Source: Streptomyces sp. NRRL S-646
Lineage (GTDB): Bacteria; Actinomycetota; Actinomycetes; Streptomycetales; Streptomycetaceae
Direction: 5' to 3'
Assembly (NCBI RefSeq): GCF_000720765.1
Contig: NZ_JODC01000010.1
Location: 124,001 to 188,000 of the forward strand
DNA: 64,000 nucleotides
Positions 31,396 to 39,918 of the stretch are shown one piece after another (positions within the stretch are counted from its first letter, which is position 1; each line of letters opens with the position of its first letter). The translations under genes and the position numbers were made by a program. A model generated the notes under the pieces. It saw only the letters and a program-made list of their open reading frames with translations. It did no database searches and was not told the origin of the DNA.

Positions 31396-33770
31396 CCATG
31401 ACCCCCCTAGAGGCGCGGGGCTGTGTTGAATCTGCGGCTACCGCCGCGCGGGCGCGACCAGCCACGACGAACTCGCACTCGCCTACGGAGCTCAGCCACC
31501 CCCTACGAGTCGCGATCATCGGCGGCGGCCCCGGTGGCCTGTACGCCGCCGCCCTCCTCAAACGCCTCGCCCCCGACCGGCAGGTCACCCTCTGGGAACG
31601 CAACGCCCCCGACGACACCTTCGGCTTCGGAGTAGTCCTCTCCGACGAAACCCTCGGCGGCATCGAACACGCCGACCCCGTCGTCTACGAGGCCCTCCAG
31701 AAGGACTTCATCCGCTGGGACGACATCGACATCGTCCACCGAAGCACCCGCCAGACCTCCTCAGGACACGGTTTCGCCGCACTCGGCAGAAAACGCCTCC
31801 TGGAGATACTGCACGACCGCTGCCGAAGCCTGGGCGTCGACCTGCGCTTCCGTTCCGAGGCCCCGTACCCCGACTGGCTGGCACAGGCATACGACCTGGT
31901 CATCGCCGCCGACGGAGTCAACAGCAGCACCCGCGAGGCATACGCCGATGTGTTCGGCCCCCAGGTCGCCACCCACCACTGCCGCTACATCTGGCTCGCC
32001 GCCGACTTCGCCTTCGACGCCTTCCGCTTCGAGATCGCCGAGACCGAACACGGCGTGATGCAGCTGCACGGCTACCCATACGCCCCCGACGCCTCGACGG
32101 TGATCGTCGAGATGCACGAGGACGTGTGGCGTGCCGCCGGTTTCGAGGACCTCGACGAGACGGAGTCCGTCGAACGCTGCGCCAAGATCTTCGCGGAGGC
32201 GCTCCGCGGCCGCCCGCTGCGCTCCAACAAGTCGGCGTGGACCACCTTCCGTACGGTCGTCAACGAGCGCTGGTCCCACGGCAACGTGGTCCTGCTCGGC
32301 GACGCCGCCCACACCGCCCACTTCTCCATCGGCTCCGGCACCAAGCTCGCCGTCGAGGACGCCCTCGCCCTCGCCGCCTGTCTGGAGGAACAGCCCACAC
32401 TGGCCGAGGCGTTGACCGCCTACGAGGCGGAGCGCAAGCCCGTCGTCGCCTCCACCCAGCGCGCGGCCCGCGCCAGCCTGGAGTGGTTCGAGAACCTGGG
32501 GCTCCACCTCGACCAGCCGCCCCGCCAGTTCGCCTTCAACCTGCTCACCCGCAGCCGCCGCGTCACCCATGACAACCTGCGCCTGCGCGACGCCCGCTTC
32601 ACCGGAGCGGTGGAGCGAGAGTTCGGCTGTCCGCCCGGTACGCCGCCCATGTTCACCCCGTTCCGGCTGCGCGGTCTGACCCTGCGCAACCGGGTCGTGG
32701 TCTCGCCCATGGACATGTACTCGGCGGTCGACGGCATCCCCGGCGACTTCCACCTCGTCCACCTGGGCGCCCGTGCCCTCGGCGGCGCCGGCCTGGTGAT
32801 GACCGAGATGGTGTGCGTCAGCGCGGAGGGCCGGATCACCCCCGGCTGCACCGGCCTCTACACCGGCCGGCAGGCGGACTCCTGGAAACGGATCACCGAG
32901 TTCGTGCACGCCCAGTCGCCCGGCACCGCGATCGGCGTGCAGCTCGGCCACTCCGGACGCAAGGGCTCGACCAAGCTGATGTGGGAGGGCATGGACGAAC
33001 CGCTGCCCGACGGCAACTGGCCCCTGGTGGCCGCCTCCCCGCTGCCGTACAAGCCGGACAGCCAGACCCCGCGCGAGCTGACCCGCGCCCAACTCACCGA
33101 CATCCGCGAGCAGTTCACGGCCGCCGCCTGGCGGGCCGCCCGTGCGGGCTTCGACCTCCTCGAACTCCACTGCGCCCACGGCTATCTACTCTCCGGCTTC
33201 CTCTCCCCGCTCACCAACCGCCGCACCGACGCCTACGGCGGCTCGCTGGAGAAACGACTCCGCTTCCCACTGGAGGTCTTCGACGCCGTACGCGGGGTCT
33301 GGCCCGAGGAGAAGCCCATGACCGTCCGCATCTCGGCCACCGACTGGGCCGAGGGCGGCACGACGGCCGAGGACGCCGTCGAGATCGCCCGCGCCTTCGC
33401 CGCGCACGGCGTCGACGCCATCGACGTGTCGACCGGGCAGGTCGTGGCCGACGACCACCCGGAGTTCGGTCGCTCGTACCAGACGCCGTACGCGGACCGC
33501 ATCCGCCACACCACCGGCCTCCCGGTGATCGCGGTCGGAGCGATCTCCTCCTGGGACGACGTCAACTCCCTGATCCTGGCAGGCCGCACGGACCTCTGCG
33601 CCCTCGCCCGCCCCCACCTCTACGACCCCCACTGGACCCTGCACGCGGCGGCCGAGCAGGGCTACGACGGCCCCGGTGTCGTCTGGCCGGCCCCGTACCG
33701 CGCGGGCAGCCGCCGCCCCCAGACCGGCCGCACGGATGCCCCCAAGCCCCGCCTGACGCTGGGGACTTGA
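31392..33770 (+). CDS. Bifunctional aryl-CoA monooxygenase (salicylyl-CoA 5-hydroxylase-like) fused to Old Yellow Enzyme domain
   Basis: 792 residues. Residues ~38-410 are a class A flavin monooxygenase: FAD loop GGGPGG at 44-49, and DG and GD motifs IAADGVNSSTRE and VVLLGDAAHTAHFSIGSGTK. Residues ~420-790 are an Old Yellow Enzyme/dienoyl-CoA reductase barrel (FTPFRLRGLTLRNRVVVSPM, LHCAHGYLLSGFLSPLTNRR, VDVSTG-type strand). This fusion is known for 2-aminobenzoyl-CoA monooxygenase/reductase of Azoarcus evansii, which hydroxylates and then hydrogenates the ring; many databases call it bifunctional salicylyl-CoA 5-hydroxylase/oxidoreductase. Start ATG 31392 overlaps the hydratase stop after GGAGGGG. 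Residues 7-26 are encoded by a REP-like element (31410-31469), an odd in-frame insertion before the FAD domain. Confidence 0.88.
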   Translation: MTMTPLEARGCVESAATAARARPATTNSHSPTELSHPLRVAIIGGGPGGLYAAALLKRLAPDRQVTLWERNAPDDTFGFGVVLSDETLGGIEHADPVVYEALQKDFIRWDDIDIVHRSTRQTSSGHGFAALGRKRLLEILHDRCRSLGVDLRFRSEAPYPDWLAQAYDLVIAADGVNSSTREAYADVFGPQVATHHCRYIWLAADFAFDAFRFEIAETEHGVMQLHGYPYAPDASTVIVEMHEDVWRAAGFEDLDETESVERCAKIFAEALRGRPLRSNKSAWTTFRTVVNERWSHGNVVLLGDAAHTAHFSIGSGTKLAVEDALALAACLEEQPTLAEALTAYEAERKPVVASTQRAARASLEWFENLGLHLDQPPRQFAFNLLTRSRRVTHDNLRLRDARFTGAVEREFGCPPGTPPMFTPFRLRGLTLRNRVVVSPMDMYSAVDGIPGDFHLVHLGARALGGAGLVMTEMVCVSAEGRITPGCTGLYTGRQADSWKRITEFVHAQSPGTAIGVQLGHSGRKGSTKLMWEGMDEPLPDGNWPLVAASPLPYKPDSQTPRELTRAQLTDIREQFTAAAWRAARAGFDLLELHCAHGYLLSGFLSPLTNRRTDAYGGSLEKRLRFPLEVFDAVRGVWPEEKPMTVRISATDWAEGGTTAEDAVEIARAFAAHGVDAIDVSTGQVVADDHPEFGRSYQTPYADRIRHTTGLPVIAVGAISSWDDVNSLILAGRTDLCALARPHLYDPHWTLHAAAEQGYDGPGVVWPAPYRAGSRRPQTGRTDAPKPRLTLGT
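31410..31469 (+). repeat. REP-like element inside a coding region, copy 1
   Basis: About 60 bases closely matching 39839-39896, including the identical block GGGCGCGACCAGCCACGACG. The element contains a GCGGC...GCCGC hairpin. Similar intergenic repeats are common in Streptomyces genomes (from memory). Here it is translated as residues 7-26 of the flavoprotein. Confidence 0.75.
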
Positions 33771-33805
33771 GGAGATACCGACGCGGATTCCCTGCGGCCG
33801 CGCCG

Positions 33806-34618
33806 TCACACGCCCGCGAACTCGGCCCCCGCGTCCCTCAGCCGTGCATGCAGCTCCCGGAAGACGGCGGCCGAGCGGACGCCGGGCCAGTCCTCGGGGA
33901 GGAGGCCGGCGGGCAGGCCGGGGTCGGTGTAGGGGAGGTGGCGCCAGGAGTCGAGGGCGAGGAGGTAGTCGCGGTAGGCCTCCTCGGGCGGGGTGTCCAC
34001 CCGGTGCTCCCACTCGTGCAGCACGGGCGCGTGCCGGTCGAGGAACGCCTCGTGCTCCTTGGCGATCGCGGCCAGGTCCCACCAGCGGGCGACCGCCTCC
34101 TCGGTCGCCGCGAACCCGAGGTGCTCGCCGCGGAACAGGTCCACGTACGGGTCGAGGTGCAGCCGCTGCAGCGTGTGCCGGGTCTCCTCGTACAGCCGGG
34201 CGGGGGCGATCCACACCCCGGGCGTAGCCGTGCCGAACCCGAGCCCCGCCAGCCGGGAGCGCAGCACGTGCCGCTTCTGCCGCTCCGACTCCGGTACGGA
34301 GAACACGGCGAGCACCCAGCCCTCGTCCTCGGGCGGGGCGGTCGCGTAGATGCGCCGGTCGCCGTCGTCGAGCAACTGGCGGGCGTCCGGCGACAGTTCG
34401 TACCCGGCGGCGCCCTGCGCCGTACGGCCCGGCAGCAGTAGTCCGCGGCGTTTGAGGCGGGAGACCGACGAGCGCACGGAGGGCGCGTCCACGCCGACCG
34501 CGGCAAGCAGCCGGATCAGTTCGGCGACGGGCACGGGGCCCGGCGCGAAGCGGCCGTACGCGCCGTAGAGCGTGACGATGAGAGACCGTGGTGCATGCTG
34601 GTCGGACACGTTGATCAT
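33806..34618 (-). CDS. PaaX-family transcriptional repressor (first aromatic cluster)
   Basis: 270 residues, ATG 34618. The N-terminal winged helix (SLIVTLYGAYGRFAPGPVPV, LLAAVGVDAPSVRSSVSRLK RRGLL) and the PaaX core (VLAVFSVPESERQKRHVLRS, LGFGTATPGVWIAP) and C-terminal domain (RWWDLAAIAKEHEAFLDRH, LPYTDPGLPAGLLPEDWPG) follow the family pattern. PaaX proteins repress aromatic catabolic genes until an aryl-CoA thioester binds. It lies 15 bases downstream of the aryl-CoA ligase gene on the same strand, so it is autoregulated with it, and the paired motif at 30471 and 36352 is the likely operator. The convergent flavoprotein ends 35 bases away. Confidence 0.9.
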   Translation of the reverse strand: MINVSDQHAPRSLIVTLYGAYGRFAPGPVPVAELIRLLAAVGVDAPSVRSSVSRLKRRGLLLPGRTAQGAAGYELSPDARQLLDDGDRRIYATAPPEDEGWVLAVFSVPESERQKRHVLRSRLAGLGFGTATPGVWIAPARLYEETRHTLQRLHLDPYVDLFRGEHLGFAATEEAVARWWDLAAIAKEHEAFLDRHAPVLHEWEHRVDTPPEEAYRDYLLALDSWRHLPYTDPGLPAGLLPEDWPGVRSAAVFRELHARLRDAGAEFAGV

Positions 34619-34633
34619 CTTAGGTCTTCGGCA

Positions 34634-36298
34634 TCAGTGCTGGTCACTTTCGGTGTCCCGTTCGACGACACCTTCGATGACACCCGCGACGGCTCCTTCG
34701 GCGTCAGGTCGGGTGTCACGGTCCGTGCGCAGTCTGAAGCGCTGCAGCTTGCCGGTCGCCGTGCGGGGCAGGGCGTCCAGGAAGACGATCTCGCGTGGGC
34801 ACTTGTACGGCGCCAGCTCGGACTTGACGAAGGCGCGCAGGGGTTCGGCGTCCCGCTCGGCGCCCTCCTTGAGGACGACGTACGCCACGACGACCTGTCC
34901 GCGCGCCTCGTCGGGCCGTCCCACGACGGCCGTCTCCACCACGTCCGGGTGGCGCAGCAGGGCGTCCTCCACCTCCGGTCCCGCGATGTTGTACCCGGCC
35001 GAGATGATCATGTCGTCGGCGCGGGCGACATAGCGGAAGTAGCCGTCGCTTTCGCGAACGTATGTGTCACCGGTGACGTTCCAGCCGTCGCGCACGTAGA
35101 CGCGCTGGCGCGGGTCGGTGAGGTAGTGGCAGCCGACGGGCCCGCGTACGGCGAGCAGCCCCGGCTGCCCGTCGGGGACGGGCCGGCCGGTCTCGTCCTG
35201 CACGCGCGCGTGCCAGCCGGGTACGGGCAAGCCCGTCGTGCCGGGCCTGATCTGCTCGTCGGCCGCGGAGATGAAGATGTGCAGCAGTTCGGTGGCGCCG
35301 ATGCCGTTGATGATGCGCAGCCCGGTCCGCTCGTACCAGGCCTGCCAGGTGGCCGCGGGCAGGTTCTCGCCGGCCGAGACGCAGCGGCGCAGCGACGAGG
35401 TGTCGTGGGCGTCGAGCTCGTCGAGCATCGCCCGGTAGGCCGTCGGCGCGGTGAACAGCACGGAGACCCGGTGCTCGGCGACCGCCGCCAACAACTGCTG
35501 GGGATGGGCCTGTTCGAGCAGCAGCGCGCTGGCGCCGACCCGCATCGGGAAGACGACAAGACCGCCGAGCCCGAAGGTGAAGCCGAGCGGCGGGCTGCCC
35601 GCGAAGACGTCGTCCGCCTGGGGCTGCAGGACATGCTTGGCGAAGGTGTCGGCTATGGCGAGCACATCCCGGTGGAAGTGCATGCACCCCTTGGGGCGGC
35701 CGGTCGTGCCCGACGTGAACGCGATCAGCGCGACGTCGTCGGCCGCCGTGGCGACGGTGGGGTACGGGGTGTCGGGCGCCGTGCGGTGCAGGAGGTCGTC
35801 GGGGGCGTCGCCGCCGTACGTCGTGATCTGCAGGCCCGGTATCTCGGCCTTGGCGAGGTCGTCGACGGCGCGTATGTCGCACAGGGCGTGCCGGATCAGT
35901 GCCATGTCACATATCACTTCCAGCTCGTGCGGCCGCTGCTGGGCCAGCACGGTGACCGCCACCCCGCCCGCCTTCAGCACCGCCAGCCAGCAGGCCGCGA
36001 GCCAGGGCGTGGTCGGGCCGCGCAGCAGGACGCGGTTGCCGGGGAGGATGCCGAGGTCCCCCGTCAGGACATGGGCGATGCGGTCGACGCGGGCACGCAG
36101 GTCGCCGTACGTCCACGAAGGCCCGGCAGGGGTGTGGAACACCGGGCGGCCGGGGTCGGCGTGGTCCAGCAGTTCGGCGGCGCAGTTCAGCCGATCGGGG
36201 TAACGGAGCTCCGGCAGGTCGAACCGGAGTTCCGGCCACTCCTCGGGCGGCGGGAGGTGGTCGCGCGCGAAGGTGTCGACGTGGGCCGAGACGTTCAT
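34634..36298 (-). CDS. Aryl-CoA ligase (benzoate/2-aminobenzoate-CoA ligase-like)
   Basis: 554 residues from ATG 36298. It is an ANL-family ligase: AMP-binding loop FTSGTTGRPKG (~residues 192-202), GIGATELLHIFISA (the benzoate-CoA-ligase type signature), TGDTYVRESDGYFRYVARAD, and C-terminal PRTATGKLQRF with the catalytic Lys. It activates an aromatic acid as the CoA ester, supplying the flavoprotein at 31392. The longer N-terminal region before the first conserved block (LPPPEEWPELRFDLPELRYP) is characteristic of 2-aminobenzoate- or hydroxybenzoate-CoA ligases. It is divergent from the acyl-CoA dehydrogenase, with the shared dyad between, and co-transcribed with PaaX. Confidence 0.88.
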   Translation of the reverse strand: MNVSAHVDTFARDHLPPPEEWPELRFDLPELRYPDRLNCAAELLDHADPGRPVFHTPAGPSWTYGDLRARVDRIAHVLTGDLGILPGNRVLLRGPTTPWLAACWLAVLKAGGVAVTVLAQQRPHELEVICDMALIRHALCDIRAVDDLAKAEIPGLQITTYGGDAPDDLLHRTAPDTPYPTVATAADDVALIAFTSGTTGRPKGCMHFHRDVLAIADTFAKHVLQPQADDVFAGSPPLGFTFGLGGLVVFPMRVGASALLLEQAHPQQLLAAVAEHRVSVLFTAPTAYRAMLDELDAHDTSSLRRCVSAGENLPAATWQAWYERTGLRIINGIGATELLHIFISAADEQIRPGTTGLPVPGWHARVQDETGRPVPDGQPGLLAVRGPVGCHYLTDPRQRVYVRDGWNVTGDTYVRESDGYFRYVARADDMIISAGYNIAGPEVEDALLRHPDVVETAVVGRPDEARGQVVVAYVVLKEGAERDAEPLRAFVKSELAPYKCPREIVFLDALPRTATGKLQRFRLRTDRDTRPDAEGAVAGVIEGVVERDTESDQH

Positions 36299-36351
36299 GG
36301 CGGTGCGCCCCCTTGCCGTTGTGGGCGTCCTGGTGGGCTCGCGCTTCGAGC

Positions 36352-36390
36352 GTATCGTGTTGGTGACGACAGTCAACGGTGCGCGATATC
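36352..36390. promoter_or_regulatory. Operator/promoter motif of the aromatic cluster, copy B
   Basis: GTATCG (36352-36357), GTGACGACAGTCA (36363-36375, identical to copy A) and GCGATATC (36383-36390) repeat the order seen at 30471-30512. It lies between divergent genes. On the minus strand TTGACT within the dyad is followed after 16 bases by TACGCT, so the ligase promoter overlaps it. Confidence 0.6.
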
Positions 36391-36423
36391 GTCGAGGGGT
36401 CATGTCGAGAAAGGGGACCGCCA

Positions 36424-37572
36424 ATGCCCGTATTCTCGCTCGATCCCGTACAAACCGCCTGGTGTGCCGAGCTGCGCGCCCTCGCCGCCGAACGGCTGCG
36501 CCCGCTCGTGGAGAAGGCGGAGAAGAGCGAGCCGGGGCACGTCAACCGCCCCCTGATCGCCGAACTGGGCCAACTCGGCCTCCTGGAGAGGCTGTTCACC
36601 TCGGGGGCCCTCGACCTCTGTCTGATGCGGGAGTCGCTCGCGTACGCCTGCACGGAGGCGGAGACTGCCCTTGCGCTGCAGGGGCTGGGCGCCCACCCGG
36701 TCCATGCGTACGGCACACCGGCCCAGCGGGAGCGCTGGCTGCCCCGGGTGAGCGAGGGGAGCGCGGTCGCCGCGTTCGCGCTGAGCGAGCCGGGGGCCGG
36801 GTCGGATGCGGCGGCGCTGTCGCTGACCGCCGGTTCCGACGGCCCCGACCGCTGGCGGCTCACCGGGGAGAAGTGCTGGATCTCCAACGCCCCCGAGGCC
36901 GACTTCTACACCGTCTTCGCGCGCACCACCCCCGGCGCCGGCGCCCGCGGCGTCACCGCCTTCCTGGTGCCCGCCGACCGTCCCGGCCTGACCGGCAGGG
37001 CTCTCGACATGCTCTCGCCGCACCCCATCGGCGCCCTCGACTTCGATGCCGTTCCCGTCACCGCGGACGACGTGCTCGGCGAGGTCGACCGGGGCTTCCG
37101 GGTCGCGATGGGCACCCTCAACCTCTTCCGCCCCAGCGTCGGCGCGTTCGCCGTCGGCATGGCGCAGGCGGCGCTGGATGCGACCCTCGCCCACACGTCC
37201 CGGCGGGACGCGTTCGGCGGCAAGTTGAAGGACCTGCAGACCGTCGCCCACCAGGTCGCCGAGATGGCGCTGCGCACCGAGGCGGCCCGCCTCATGGTGT
37301 ATGCGGCGGCGACCGCCTACGACGAGAACACCCCCGGTGTCCCGAAGCGCGCGGCGATGGCGAAGCTGCTCGCCACAGAGACCGCGCAGTACGTCGTCGA
37401 CCAGGCCGTCCAGCTGCACGGTGCCCGCGCCCTGCGCCGCGGCCACCTCCTCGAACACCTCTACCGCGAGGTGCGCGCCCCCCGCATCTACGAGGGCGCG
37501 AGCGAGGTCCAACGCGGCATCATCGCCAAGGAGTTGTACGCCGACGCGGAGGCAACGGAGGAACCACGGTGA
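36424..37572 (+). CDS. Acyl-CoA dehydrogenase
   Basis: 382 residues from ATG 36424 with AAGGGGA seven bases upstream. It has the flavin dehydrogenase layout: an N-terminal helical domain, FALSEPGAGSDAAALSL (FAD-binding), GEKCWISNAPEADFYTVFAR, then the C-terminal helical domain with HTSRRDAFGGKLKDLQTVAH and RAPRIYEGASEVQRGIIAKE, where the catalytic base normally lies near IYEG. It probably oxidises the alicyclic or ring-opened CoA thioester after the flavoprotein step. It overlaps the RidA gene by GTGA and shares its upstream dyad with the divergent ligase. Confidence 0.9.
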   Translation: MPVFSLDPVQTAWCAELRALAAERLRPLVEKAEKSEPGHVNRPLIAELGQLGLLERLFTSGALDLCLMRESLAYACTEAETALALQGLGAHPVHAYGTPAQRERWLPRVSEGSAVAAFALSEPGAGSDAAALSLTAGSDGPDRWRLTGEKCWISNAPEADFYTVFARTTPGAGARGVTAFLVPADRPGLTGRALDMLSPHPIGALDFDAVPVTADDVLGEVDRGFRVAMGTLNLFRPSVGAFAVGMAQAALDATLAHTSRRDAFGGKLKDLQTVAHQVAEMALRTEAARLMVYAAATAYDENTPGVPKRAAMAKLLATETAQYVVDQAVQLHGARALRRGHLLEHLYREVRAPRIYEGASEVQRGIIAKELYADAEATEEPR

Positions 37573-37967
37573 GCACGGAGCGCGTCAATCCGCCCGACCT
37601 CTCCCCGGCGACCGGCTTCTCGCACGCCGTCGTCGCCACCGGCACCCGGATCGTCTTCCTGGCCGGCCAGACCGCTCTGGACGCCGACGGGAAAGTCGTC
37701 GGCGACACCCTGCCCGAGCAGTTCGAGCGGGCCCTCACCAGTCTCCTCGCGGCCCTGAGCGCGGCGGGCGGCACTCCCGCGGACCTCGCCCGCGTCACGG
37801 CCTACGCCACGGATGTCGCCGCCTACCGCACCCACGCCCCCGAACTGGGGCGTATCTGGCGGGAGTTGGCGGGCCGTGACTACCCGGCGATGGCGGTCGT
37901 GGAGGTCGTACGCCTGTGGGACGAGGAGGCGATGATCGAGCTCGACGGGTTCGCGGTACTGCCCTGA
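37569..37967 (+). CDS. RidA/YjgF-family protein
   Basis: 132 residues from GTG 37569, overlapping the dehydrogenase stop. Family features are RIVFLAGQTALDADGKVVGD, LTSLLAALSAAGGTPADLAR and the C-terminal YPAMAVVEVVRLWDEEAMIEL. RidA enzymes hydrolyse reactive enamines and imines to ketones and ammonia. In the aromatic cluster this would speed loss of the amino group from a 2-amino-enone CoA intermediate, supporting 2-aminobenzoate as substrate. The usual catalytic Arg before the last strand (VEVVRL) is present. Confidence 0.88.
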   Translation: MSTERVNPPDLSPATGFSHAVVATGTRIVFLAGQTALDADGKVVGDTLPEQFERALTSLLAALSAAGGTPADLARVTAYATDVAAYRTHAPELGRIWRELAGRDYPAMAVVEVVRLWDEEAMIELDGFAVLP

Positions 37968-38858
<891 letters not shown>

Positions 38859-38872
38859 CCACCACGAGTTCG

Positions 38873-38898
38873 CGCCGCCGGACCCGCCCGGCGGCGCG
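38873..38898 (+). terminator. Strong hairpin terminator
   Basis: Perfect 10-base arms GCGCCGCCGG (38873-38882) and CCGGCGGCGC (38889-38898) enclose a six-base loop, 14 bases after the secreted protein's stop. Confidence 0.7.
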
Positions 38899-38952
38899 CA
38901 CACGCTCGACACTCTACGGATAGGTCGCGCAACGACAAGATATTGTGTAGGC

Positions 38953-39798
38953 ATGCCGAAGGACGCATCCGCACGGCCGGTGGTCAGCCGCCGCCGGGAG
39001 GTCGGTGACACGAGCGCCCGGTCGCTGCTGATGACCCTGCTCGGCGAGTACGTCCTGCCCCGCGATCGCCCGGTGTGGACGTCCGCCCTGGTCGAGACCC
39101 TGGCACTGTTCGGGATCGAGGAGAAGTCGGCCCGCCAGGCGCTCGCCCGCACGGCCGCTGAGGGCTGGCTGGCCTCGGAGCGGGTGGGCCGCCGGGTGCG
39201 CTGGGCGCTCACCCCTCCCGGGCGGCGGCTGCTGACCGAGGGAGCGCAGCGCATCTACGACTTCGGCAGCGGGGAGCGCGTCTGGGACGGCACCTGGCTG
39301 GTGGTCCTCGTCTCCGTGCCGGAGTCCAAGCGCGACCTGCGGCACCGCCTCCGCACCCGGCTCAGCTGGGCCGGCTTCGGCTCCCCGGAGCCCGGCGTAT
39401 GGATCACGCCCCGTACCGACCGTGAGGCGGAGGCGCTGGGCGTCCTGAAGGAACTCGGACTGGCCGACGGCGCGATGTCCTTCACCGCGGCCTACGGCGC
39501 CGTGGGCAGCGAGGCCGCCATGGTCGCCCGTGCCTGGGACCTGAGCGAGGTGGAGGAGCGGTACGAGGCGTTCATCGCCGAGTTCACCGGCCTGCACCCG
39601 GCGGACGGCGACGCCGTCCTGCACGACCTGACCATGCTGGTGCACGAGTGGCGCCGCTTCCCGTTCCTGGACCCGCGGCTCCCTCCGGAACTGCTCCCCG
39701 CGGGGTGGAGCGGCGCCAGGGCGACGGAGCTGTTCCATGGCAAGCACGGGGAATGGAGCACAGCAGCGCGACGGCGGTGGGAGGAGCTTGAGGGCTAG
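38953..39798 (+). CDS. PaaX-family transcriptional regulator (second aromatic cluster)
   Basis: 281 residues from ATG 38953. The N-terminal winged helix includes LLMTLLGEYVLPRDRPVWTS, FGIEEKSARQALARTAAEGW and a wing with RRVRWALTPPG. The core reads LVVLVSVPESKRDLRHRLRT, WAGFGSPEPGVWITP, and the tail FPFLDPRLPPELLPAGWSG, as in PaaX. It is convergent with the benzoate-CoA ligase of the box operon, which it probably controls. Its own promoter region carries TCTACGGAT (38913) and TTGTGTAGG (38943), weakly like the box operator arms. Confidence 0.88.
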   Translation: MPKDASARPVVSRRREVGDTSARSLLMTLLGEYVLPRDRPVWTSALVETLALFGIEEKSARQALARTAAEGWLASERVGRRVRWALTPPGRRLLTEGAQRIYDFGSGERVWDGTWLVVLVSVPESKRDLRHRLRTRLSWAGFGSPEPGVWITPRTDREAEALGVLKELGLADGAMSFTAAYGAVGSEAAMVARAWDLSEVEERYEAFIAEFTGLHPADGDAVLHDLTMLVHEWRRFPFLDPRLPPELLPAGWSGARATELFHGKHGEWSTAARRRWEELEG

Positions 39799-39838
39799 AA
39801 CGTGGTGAAGCCGGGTACAGTTCGGCAGCGGCTTGTAA

Positions 39839-39896
39839 GGGGCGCGGGGCAGTATCAATGTGCGGCTCCGCCGCGTGGGCGCGACCAGCCACGACG
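39839..39896 (+). repeat. REP-like element, copy 2
   Basis: 58 bases matching 31410-31469. Here it is intergenic, between the convergent PaaX and benzoate-CoA ligase genes, and its GCGGC/GCCGC core could act as a shared terminator hairpin. Confidence 0.75.
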
Positions 39897-39918
39897 CACC
39901 CGCAGACGGGATCGCCGA

